A stretch of DNA of 48,372 bases from NCBI RefSeq assembly GCF_002843425.1, contig NZ_NKXO01000028.1, positions 1 through 48,372 on the forward strand, given 5' to 3'. The translations under genes and the position numbers were made by a program. Origin of the DNA: Raineya orbicola (lineage in GTDB: Bacteria > Bacteroidota > Bacteroidia > Cytophagales > Thermonemataceae). The notes beneath the pieces are model-generated. The model worked only from the letters and a program-made list of their open reading frames with translations, did no database searches and was not told where the DNA came from. The number at the start of each line of letters is the position of its first letter. Position 1 is the stretch's first letter. This document shows positions 36,024 to 42,891 of this stretch, in pieces.

Positions 36024-37541
36024 ATGAGAAAATATTTCTTGCTTTTTTTGTTACTGCTTGAAGGGATTATCGCAAAATCATTACCTACTGATACTTTGCT
36101 ATTTCCCGCTCGTAATGCTACATTAGTTCCTAATAATGTTCGTTTGAGAATTTATTTTAACGAAAATATGCAAAAGGGGCTCTCGGGCAGTGTGAAAATT
36201 TTTGATGCCGCAAGCAATAACCAAATTTTCTTTATTCCAATTACTTGCACCTGCATTACGGTTTCGGGCAATTGGGCAGAAATTATTATGCCCGCTTCAC
36301 TTTCCTTCAATCAAGTAGTATATGTGATAATTGCAACGGGGACGTTCAAAAATATGGTAGGAGAAGAATTTGCAGGCTTTGATGATGCTTTTGATTGGCG
36401 TTTTTCTATTGCCAATGGGCTTGTTTCGCATCAAAGTTTTAATCCCACAAATGCTACGCAGTGTCTTTCTTTGCAACAAAATACTTTTCAGATTGCGTTT
36501 TCTGCTCCTGTAATGGCTGTGCCATCGGGAAAGATTAGAATTTTTGAAAAAGCAACCAATATTTTACACGAGCAAATTCCTGTTCAAAGCTCGCGTGTGC
36601 TTATTAGTGGGCAGGTAGTTTCTTTTCTGCTCAATCAGCCTTTATCACCTTTTCGTGAGTATTATATCACCATTGAACCTGCAAGTTTTAAGACCTCTGC
36701 GGGTGCTGTGTATGAGGGTATTTATGATAATTTTGTATGGAGTTTTCGGACTACTTTGGCAAAACCATCGGTTGCTCAAACAAATCTTGCAGTATGTGTC
36801 AATAGCTCCGTTTTTCTGAGGGTTACTCACCCAACGGCTACGCAATTTCGCTGGTACAGAGGCAATAATCCTAATCCTATCACTAACCCAATAGGTCAAA
36901 TTATCGTTTCGGATACACTTTTTCTCAATATTGCACAAAACACTACTTTGTATGTAAGTGCTTGGCAAGCAGGTTGCGAAAGCGAAAAAGTAGCTATTGA
37001 AATTATTGCTAAACCTTTGCCCAACCCTACTCTGCCTCCTGCTGAAATTCGTATAGGTAAAAATGTGCCATTTACGTTAGAAGCTAACGGAGGCGTAACT
37101 TATCAATGGCGGCCTTCAGAAAATCTTTCTAATCCCAATTCTGCTGTTACGCAAGCCATTGTAACGGAAAATACCACTTTTCAAGTAACTATCACAAATG
37201 CCGAAGGTTGTAGTGTGGTGCGAAGTGTGCAGGTGATTGTTGATGATAGCGAAAAAGATTTCTTTTTGCCTACACTTTTCAGCCCTAATAATGATGGCAT
37301 ACACGATTATTTGAAAATTATGGGAAAAAATATTGCCGAAATAGAGTGGAGTATCTATGATAGAAACGGAAAATTGCTCTATCGCACTCGTAGTGTTTGG
37401 GAGGCTATGAATATAGGCTGGGACGGCACATTTCAGGGTGTTCCCCAACCCCAAGAAATGTATATTTGGACTATTCAGGGCAAATTTTCAGATGGCTCAA
37501 CAATTCCTCAAAAAGCGGGTAGTTTCTTACTTTTACGTTAG
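36024..37541 (+). CDS. secreted Ig-like protein with type IX (type B) sorting domain
   Basis: 505 aa. Signal peptide MRKYFLLFLLLLEGIIAKS. Two SbsA-like Ig domains follow (about 20-130, PARNATLVPNNVRLRIYFNE; about 135-245, NTFQIAFSAPVMAVPSGKIRIFE), then one or two further Ig-like units with NLAVCVNSSVFLRV and PFTLEANGGVTYQWRPSENLS. The last 90 residues are the gliding-motility-associated C-terminal domain (FLPTLFSPNNDGIHDYLKI, WSIYDRNGKLLYRT, GWDGTFQG). This tags it for export by the Por/T9SS system and surface attachment. Likely an adhesin or surface scaffold. Confidence 0.92.
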   Translation: MRKYFLLFLLLLEGIIAKSLPTDTLLFPARNATLVPNNVRLRIYFNENMQKGLSGSVKIFDAASNNQIFFIPITCTCITVSGNWAEIIMPASLSFNQVVYVIIATGTFKNMVGEEFAGFDDAFDWRFSIANGLVSHQSFNPTNATQCLSLQQNTFQIAFSAPVMAVPSGKIRIFEKATNILHEQIPVQSSRVLISGQVVSFLLNQPLSPFREYYITIEPASFKTSAGAVYEGIYDNFVWSFRTTLAKPSVAQTNLAVCVNSSVFLRVTHPTATQFRWYRGNNPNPITNPIGQIIVSDTLFLNIAQNTTLYVSAWQAGCESEKVAIEIIAKPLPNPTLPPAEIRIGKNVPFTLEANGGVTYQWRPSENLSNPNSAVTQAIVTENTTFQVTITNAEGCSVVRSVQVIVDDSEKDFFLPTLFSPNNDGIHDYLKIMGKNIAEIEWSIYDRNGKLLYRTRSVWEAMNIGWDGTFQGVPQPQEMYIWTIQGKFSDGSTIPQKAGSFLLLR

Positions 37542-37583
37542 CACAATTTTTTGTAACTTACAAGCGTTTTTCATAGTAAAAAT

Positions 37584-38447
37584 TTGATGATGAACGCTTT
37601 ACTTTTGCTTGCTGTCATTTTACTGCTTGTGCTTATAGCAGGGGGCGTGATTTACGCATATCTCTATCGCTTTTTATTCAAAACGGCACATAATAATCCT
37701 CAAAATTTTTTGCGAAATGCTAATCAAACAGGTAAAAAACGTATTCTTTTTGCAGGAGATAGCCTCACTTGTGGCAATATGAGTGCCGACTATACTAAAA
37801 TGGTTGCTGATAAACTCGGAGAAAATTATGAGTATATCAATGCAGGAGTAAATGCTGACTTGGCTTACAATCTTTGGCAAAGGCTTGATGAAATCATTGC
37901 TTGCCAACCTGAATGGGTTAGCATTTTGATAGGAACAAATGATGCAAATGCTACGCTTTTCAAAGAAAATCAGGCGGTTTATCAGAAACTCAAAAAACTT
38001 CCTCAACCTGCTACAATTTTTTGGTACGAAGAGAACCTTTGCAAAATTATAGAACGTCTGCAAAATGAAACCCCTGCCCAAATAGCACTTGTTTCTATGC
38101 CTGTGTTAGGCGAAAATTTGAAACATAAAGCGAATGCTCACATCAGAGAGTATGTAGAGGTAGTGAAAAAGGTTGCTCAAAAGTATCAAGTAGATTATGT
38201 GCCTTTTTACGAAAAACACGTGGAGTTTTTAGAGCAAAAACCTGGTATTTGCAAGCAATACCACCCCAACCATAAACTTATTGAACTGGCAATGTTTCAG
38301 CGATATATTTTGCGTAGAACTTGGGACGAAATTGCTCAAACACACGGCTTTCATACGGTTACGGATTTTATTCATCTCAACTCTGTGGGAGCTAAAATAC
38401 TCGCTGATTTAATTTGTGAATGGATTGAAGGAAAAACTAAATTTTAA
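37584..38447 (+). CDS. SGNH/GDSL hydrolase family protein
   Basis: 287 aa. An N-terminal membrane anchor (LLLAVILLLVLIAGGVIYAYLY) holds a periplasmic or cytosolic SGNH domain. Block I is ILFAGDSLTCGNM with the nucleophile Ser, block II is YINAGVNADLA with Gly, block III is ILIGTNDAN with Asn, and block V is DFIHLNSVGAKILAD with Asp/His. Esterase or acyl-hydrolase activity on a lipid or glycan is likely; the substrate is unknown. Its 3' end overlaps the convergent aminotransferase gene by 11 nt. Confidence 0.88.
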   Translation: MMMNALLLLAVILLLVLIAGGVIYAYLYRFLFKTAHNNPQNFLRNANQTGKKRILFAGDSLTCGNMSADYTKMVADKLGENYEYINAGVNADLAYNLWQRLDEIIACQPEWVSILIGTNDANATLFKENQAVYQKLKKLPQPATIFWYEENLCKIIERLQNETPAQIALVSMPVLGENLKHKANAHIREYVEVVKKVAQKYQVDYVPFYEKHVEFLEQKPGICKQYHPNHKLIELAMFQRYILRRTWDEIAQTHGFHTVTDFIHLNSVGAKILADLICEWIEGKTKF

Positions 38448-39579
38448 TGAGCTTTTCTACGGCTTTTTCTAATGTTGTATTTTCTTTGGCAAAACAAAAA
38501 CGTAAAAGGTTGTAGTCGTTTTGTTTGCTATAAAAAACGGATAGCGGAATAGGAGCTACGCCAAATTCTTTGGTCATACGGATAGCAAAATCGGTATCTT
38601 TTTCTTCTGAAATTTGGGCATAAGAAACAAGCTGAAAGTAAGTACCTTCTACTTTTTTCAGTTCAAAGCGGGTGCTTTGCAAAAGTTTTTGAAAAAAATC
38701 TCTTTTTTGCTGATAAAATTCACCGAGTTCTTGATACAGACTTTTTTCTTTCAGAATTTCGTAAAAAGCTATTTGAGCAGGTAAATTCACGCAAAAAACG
38801 TTGTACTGATGAACTTTGCGAAATTCGTTCATTAAGTTTTCAGGGGCTACCACATATCCAACTTTCCAGCCTGTAACGTGATAAGTTTTGCCAAAAGAAA
38901 ATATTGCAAAGCTACGTTTAGCAAGTTCAGGGTAGCGTAATACGCTTTCGTGAGGTTGGCTATCAAAAATGATATGTTCGTATACTTCATCGCTGATGAT
39001 GAAAATATCTGTACCTTTGGTAAGTTTTTCCAGCTCTTGCAGGTCTTTCTTTTTGAGCGTACTACCTGTGGGGTTGTGTGGCGAGTTGATAAGGATTAGC
39101 TTGGTTTTTTTAGAAATAAGTTTTTTGACTTGCCCCCAAGGAATAGAAAAATCTTGGGGGTTAAGTTCTACAAATTTGGGAATACCTTTGCAAAGACGTA
39201 TAGCAGGCAAATAGCTGTCATAAACAGGTTCAATCAGAATAGCCTCCTCATCGGGATTTAGCAGAGTTAGAATAGCTGTAAAAATAGCTTGGGTTGCTCC
39301 TGCTGTAATGGTAATTTCAGTTTGGGGGTTGCAGGTAAAGTCGTAACTCTCTTGAATTTTTTCGGCAATTTTCTCACGCAAGGGCATATACCCTTGCATA
39401 GGTGCGTATTGGTTCGCACCTTGTTTCATTGCCTTGCATTTGGCTTCAATGAGTTTGGGGTGTGGCGAAAAATCGGGGAAACCTTGCGAAAGATTGATAG
39501 CTCCATACTCTTTCGCCAAAGCACTCATTTGTGTAAAAATAGTAGTTTTTACATCAGGTAATTTAGAGAAGAGTTGCAT
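38437..39579 (-). CDS. PLP-dependent aminotransferase, methionine/kynurenine type
   Basis: 380 aa from ATG 39579. Fold-type I aminotransferase of the YbdL-like group. INLSQGFPDFSPHP at the N-terminus, NQYAPMQGYMPLREKIA, INSPHNPTGSTLK with the conserved Asn, ISDEVYEHIIFD and FSFGKTYHVTGWKVGY with the PLP-binding Lys are all present, and LRFCFAKEN carries the carboxylate-binding Arg. Probably transaminates methionine (salvage) or aromatic amino acids. Convergent with the SGNH hydrolase gene. Confidence 0.92.
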   Translation of the reverse strand: MQLFSKLPDVKTTIFTQMSALAKEYGAINLSQGFPDFSPHPKLIEAKCKAMKQGANQYAPMQGYMPLREKIAEKIQESYDFTCNPQTEITITAGATQAIFTAILTLLNPDEEAILIEPVYDSYLPAIRLCKGIPKFVELNPQDFSIPWGQVKKLISKKTKLILINSPHNPTGSTLKKKDLQELEKLTKGTDIFIISDEVYEHIIFDSQPHESVLRYPELAKRSFAIFSFGKTYHVTGWKVGYVVAPENLMNEFRKVHQYNVFCVNLPAQIAFYEILKEKSLYQELGEFYQQKRDFFQKLLQSTRFELKKVEGTYFQLVSYAQISEEKDTDFAIRMTKEFGVAPIPLSVFYSKQNDYNLLRFCFAKENTTLEKAVEKLIKI

Positions 39580-39622
39580 AGTTATATTCAGTTTCAAAAT
39601 TCGTTTGATAGAAAATTAGCTT

Positions 39623-40111
39623 TCACTTATTCTGTAATAATTCCTGAATTTTCTTATCAATCAATTGCGGAGTTTCGGGGGCATTATTGACAATCATCAG
39701 TCCTTTTTCGTTTAGGACAATGTTGCCCTTTTCGTCTATGACGATATTAGTCGGATAGCCTTGCACTCCCCATTTTTGAGCAATAGAGCGAGCATTAGCA
39801 ATATGTTTGTAGTCAAATTTTTCATTGGCAAGAAAACTTTTGAGCGTTTCTTCATCATCGGTGCAAAGTGCAAGAAAAACCACATTTTTATCCTTGTACT
39901 TTTCTGTAAGTTTTTGTAGATAAGGAATTTCTATAATACAAGGTTTGCACGCCTTGAACCAAAAATTTAAGACTACAATTTTACCTTTTAACTCGCTGAG
40001 CTTGATTTGCTCACCTGTGATAGTGGTAGCTTCAAAGTCGGTAATTTTTTGGGCAATCCCATTTGTGATAATTGCCCAAAAGAAAAAAAGAAATAAAACC
40101 GCCTTTTTCAT
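39623..40111 (-). CDS. TlpA-like thioredoxin-fold protein
   Basis: 162 aa with a signal peptide (MKKAVLFLFFFWAIITNGIAQ). The redox site is WFKACKPC (Cys55, Cys58), followed by EIPYLQKL, a cis-Pro YPTN loop and VIDEKGNIVL. A periplasmic thiol reductase or oxidase of the TlpA/ResA family, which in this phylum often serves cytochrome maturation or oxidative-stress defence. It starts 12 nt after the isocitrate dehydrogenase stop and is probably in that operon. Confidence 0.92.
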   Translation of the reverse strand: MKKAVLFLFFFWAIITNGIAQKITDFEATTITGEQIKLSELKGKIVVLNFWFKACKPCIIEIPYLQKLTEKYKDKNVVFLALCTDDEETLKSFLANEKFDYKHIANARSIAQKWGVQGYPTNIVIDEKGNIVLNEKGLMIVNNAPETPQLIDKKIQELLQNK

Positions 40112-40122
40112 AAAAAACTTTT

Positions 40123-41124
40123 TTATGCAAGATTGGCAATTACATTTTGGGTAAAAGTTTTGGTATTGGCTTTACCACCTAAATCGCCTGTACATAGTTC
40201 TTTTATAGCAAGGGTTTTATCCAAAGCGGTATCAATGCGTTTAGCCACTTCACTTTCGCCCAAGTATTCCAACATCATAATAGCAGAACGCAAAATAGCC
40301 GTAGGATTAGCAATGCCTTTGCCTGCAATATCGGGGGCGGTGCCGTGTACTGCTTCAAAAATGGCAATTTCATCGCCAATATTGGCACCGGGTACCACGC
40401 CCAAACCGCCTACTAAGCCCGCACACAGGTCGGAAAGTATATCGCCGAAAAGATTGGAGGTTACAATTACATCAAATTGCTCGGGCTTGGTAACCAGTTG
40501 CATACACATATTATCAATGATTTTATCGTTCCATTCTACATCAGGATAATCTTTGGAAACGATTTGTGCCGCTTCCAACATCATTCCTCCTGATTTTTTG
40601 AGAATGTTGGCTTTATGTACTACGGTTACTTTTTTGCGTTTATATTTTTTAGCATACTCAAAAGCCGCCTTCACGATACGCAAACAACCTTTCATTGAAA
40701 TACGACTGATAGAATCTACAATTTGCAGGCGTTCATCATACAAAATCAAACCTGAATACAGCCCTTCGGTATTTTCACGGAAAAGCACCAAATCTACATC
40801 TGTAAAACGTGTATTGATACCTACTGTGTTTTTGCAAGGACGTACATTTTGGTACAAATCATATTTCTGACGCAAAGAAACATTGATACTCTTAAATCCG
40901 CCACCTACGGGGGTTTCTACGGGACCTTTGAGGGCTACTTTGTTACGCTCAATAGATTCTAAAAGGCTATTAGGCATTAGTTCGCCATATTTCTCGTAAG
41001 CCGTTTTGCCTGCAATTTGAACTTCCCATTCAATTGGGGCATTCGCCGCCTTAAACACTTCTTGAACAGCTTCTACGATTTCTGTTCCTATGCCATCGCC
41101 GGGTATGAGGGTTACGGTTTTCAT
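40123..41124 (-). CDS. NAD-dependent isocitrate dehydrogenase family protein
   Basis: 333 aa. Beta-decarboxylating dehydrogenase fold: VTLIPGDGIGTEIVEAV, SLRQKYDLYQNVRPCK, FRENTEGLYSG, KVTVVHKANILKKSGG, VTSNLFGDILSDLCAGLVGGLGVVPGANIG and EAVHGTAPDIAGKGIANPTA. The ENTEGLYSG and NVSLRQ.YDLY blocks favour isocitrate over isopropylmalate, and the coenzyme loop (HGTAPDIAGKGIANP) favours NAD+. It would form 2-oxoglutarate in the TCA cycle. Its ATG overlaps the stop of the YtxH-like gene by 4 nt. Confidence 0.92.
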   Translation of the reverse strand: MKTVTLIPGDGIGTEIVEAVQEVFKAANAPIEWEVQIAGKTAYEKYGELMPNSLLESIERNKVALKGPVETPVGGGFKSINVSLRQKYDLYQNVRPCKNTVGINTRFTDVDLVLFRENTEGLYSGLILYDERLQIVDSISRISMKGCLRIVKAAFEYAKKYKRKKVTVVHKANILKKSGGMMLEAAQIVSKDYPDVEWNDKIIDNMCMQLVTKPEQFDVIVTSNLFGDILSDLCAGLVGGLGVVPGANIGDEIAIFEAVHGTAPDIAGKGIANPTAILRSAIMMLEYLGESEVAKRIDTALDKTLAIKELCTGDLGGKANTKTFTQNVIANLA

Positions 41125-41432
41125 TCTTTATGCTTGATTTGTTCCATTAAGTTTTCTACGTCTTTCAAAAGTGTTTCTGCTTTATTTTTGGCTTCATTTA
41201 CAACTTGCTCGCCTTTGGTTTTTGCCATACTGATATGCTCTTCTTTGCCTTCTTTGAGCTTTTTGAGAAATTCTAAAAGTTGCTCACGCATTTTTTTGAG
41301 CTGATAAGTAAGTTTCTTGCGAGTTACTTTTCCTTCGTTAGGAGCAAAAAGTACTCCCAAAACAGCCCCTACACTTGCACCTACAAGCAGACCTAGCCAA
41401 AAATGGTCTTTTTTTGATGATTTCTCTTCCAT
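41121..41432 (-). CDS. YtxH domain-containing protein
   Basis: 103 aa from ATG 41432 (MEEKSSKKDHFWLG). One glycine-rich membrane helix (LGLLVGASVGAVLGVLFAP) is followed by NEGKVTRKKL, the typical YtxH pattern (GxxxG helix, then APxxGxxxR). The rest is a charged coiled coil. General-stress-type proteins of unknown mechanism. First gene of the YtxH / isocitrate dehydrogenase / TlpA unit. Confidence 0.85.
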   Translation of the reverse strand: MEEKSSKKDHFWLGLLVGASVGAVLGVLFAPNEGKVTRKKLTYQLKKMREQLLEFLKKLKEGKEEHISMAKTKGEQVVNEAKNKAETLLKDVENLMEQIKHKE

Positions 41433-41519
41433 ACAATAAGTTTTTGGTTTGGCTTGCAATTTACATTTTTTAACCAAGATTTTCGGAAGGAAAGAAAATT
41501 TTTTGACCGAAAAACAAAA

Positions 41520-41541
41520 AAGTTCCCCATATGGGAAACTT
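41520..41541 (-). terminator. terminator-like hairpin in the leader of the YtxH operon
   Basis: AAGTT-C-CCCAT and its complement ATGGG-A-AACTT form a near-perfect palindrome with one mismatch. On the minus strand it is followed by CTTTTTTGTTTTT, a strong U-tract. It lies about 90 nt upstream of the YtxH-like start, so it could attenuate that operon or end a short RNA begun near 41600-41700. Confidence 0.45.
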
Positions 41542-41610
41542 CTTTGCCTCATAATAAAACAACATCAACACTTTCTGGCTTTTGAGCACAGAAGAAGTTT
41601 GTGCAACAAA

Positions 41611-41638
41611 GTTGCAAAAACAATTTTTAATTTGCAAC
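41611..41638. promoter_or_regulatory. GTTGCAAA inverted repeat, candidate operator
   Basis: GTTGCAAA (41611-41618) and TTTGCAAC (41631-41638) form a perfect 8-bp inverted repeat 12 nt apart. TTGCAA occurs a third time at 41643-41648. The site is about 30 nt upstream of the strong promoter at 41671-41701 and may be the binding site of a dimeric regulator. This 300-nt gap (41433-41733) otherwise holds only the hairpin at 41520 and that promoter. Confidence 0.4.
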
Positions 41639-41670
41639 AATATTGCAAAATATTTTGTGAGTTTGTTTCG

Positions 41671-41701
41671 TTTGTTTTTTGAGGAATGTTTGTTAGCTTT
41701 G
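41671..41701 (+). promoter_or_regulatory. consensus Bacteroidota promoter for the TPR gene
   Basis: TTTG (41671-41674), a spacer of exactly 19 nt, then TAGCTTTG (41694-41701): a full match to TTTG-N19-TAnnTTTG. The start codon is 33 nt downstream. Confidence 0.75.
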
Positions 41702-41733
41702 CAAGCGATGTATTACTAAAAATTTGTTGTTTT

Positions 41734-42831
41734 ATGAAAAAAATATTTGGGCTTATTTGTTTTTTGGGTTTTGGGATAGCCAACCCAATTCAGGCACAGG
41801 TTGGTTCTGCAATGGTAAATTTAGAGCAGGGAAAATTAGATAAAGCCAAAGAAGCTATTGATAAAGCCTTGCAAAATGAAAAAGATGCTCAAAAATCTAA
41901 AACTTGGTTTGTGAAAGGAGAGGTGTATAGTGCTATTGCTCAAAGTCCTATTCCCAATTTTGCAAATTTAGATAAGAATGCGGCTCGTACGGCTTTGCAA
42001 GCCTATCGGAAAGCAATGGAGCTTGAACCTAACCAAAAAGGATACTACAAAGATGCTGAAAATGCTATCAAAACAAAGTTATATGCTTGTGCGATAAATC
42101 AAGGAGCAAACTTGTATAATTCAAAAGAAAAAGATTTGGCAAATGCTCTGATAGCTTTTGAAGTAGCTCACGAAGCTAATCCTTCGGATACTACGGCTGT
42201 TACTTATGTTTCGGCATTGGCTTGGGAAACTAAAAATTATGACAAATTTTTAGAATATGCCGAAAAAATTCAAAAAATGAATTTTCACCCTTCTACAAAG
42301 AAAGTTACACAGATACAAATGGCTTACTTGTATGCTGAAAGAAAAAATACAACCAAAGCCCTCGAGATTTTGGAAAATGGAATTAAACAATATCCCAATG
42401 ATAAACAAATCTGGGGACTTACTGCCGAATTGTACGAGCAACAAGTTAAAAATGGCGGACAGAATAATTTGATTGAATTTTACGAAAGAGCTGTAAAACA
42501 ATTCCCTAACGATGCTGATTTTTGGAAACTTTTGGGGTACGCCTATTGGAATAAAGCCGTTGAAGTAGAAAAAGAAATTCGCAAGAAAAAAGAAGCCGAA
42601 GGACTTACAGGCGAACTGAAAGACCCTAAAAAGCAACAAAAAGCCCGTGAATACAATACGATTGTAGATAATGAAATCAAAAAGGCTATCCCTCCGCTTG
42701 AAAAGGCAGACCAACTCAAACCCAACGATTTTGATATAATGGATTTGCTCCGTGCTTGTTACGAAACACTCGGATTGAAAGATAAAAAGGCTGAAATGGA
42801 TAAGAAAATTAAAGCCATCGGAAGAGAATAA
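41734..42831 (+). CDS. secreted tetratricopeptide-repeat protein
   Basis: 365 aa from ATG 41734, which begins a signal peptide (MKKIFGLICFLGFGIANPIQAQ); the frame is open to 41686 but that lead is hydrophobic and unlikely. The body is a run of helical pairs with TPR spacing: VNLEQGKLDKAKEAIDKAL, LQAYRKAMELEPNQKGY, LANALIAFEVAHEANPSDT, ALEILENGIKQYPNDKQI, FYERAVKQFPNDADFW and PPLEKADQLKPNDFD. It probably works as a periplasmic scaffold. Single-gene unit with a consensus promoter and a very strong hairpin downstream. Confidence 0.88.
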   Translation: MKKIFGLICFLGFGIANPIQAQVGSAMVNLEQGKLDKAKEAIDKALQNEKDAQKSKTWFVKGEVYSAIAQSPIPNFANLDKNAARTALQAYRKAMELEPNQKGYYKDAENAIKTKLYACAINQGANLYNSKEKDLANALIAFEVAHEANPSDTTAVTYVSALAWETKNYDKFLEYAEKIQKMNFHPSTKKVTQIQMAYLYAERKNTTKALEILENGIKQYPNDKQIWGLTAELYEQQVKNGGQNNLIEFYERAVKQFPNDADFWKLLGYAYWNKAVEVEKEIRKKKEAEGLTGELKDPKKQQKAREYNTIVDNEIKKAIPPLEKADQLKPNDFDIMDLLRACYETLGLKDKKAEMDKKIKAIGRE

Positions 42832-42851
42832 GATTGAAATCGGATTATTTT

Positions 42852-42890
42852 TACGGCGAAGCCTTCGCTGAAAGCGAAGGCTTCGCCGTA
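42852..42890. repeat. 18-bp perfect palindrome with GAA loop, bidirectional terminator
   Basis: TACGGCGAAGCCTTCGCT (42852-42869) and AGCGAAGGCTTCGCCGTA (42873-42890) pair fully around GAA. Each arm also contains an inner palindrome (GCGAAG-C-CTTCGC), so the DNA could form nested hairpins. It fills the gap between two convergent genes, ending 1 nt before the receptor stop codon, and its high GC stands out from the flanks. It acts at least as a terminator and may be a small repetitive palindromic element. Confidence 0.8.
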
Positions 42891-42891
42891 T

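Noticed and set aside
36024-37541. SbsA-like domains taken as an S-layer protein
   Set aside because: The type IX sorting domain and short Ig-like units point to a cell-surface adhesin-like cargo instead.
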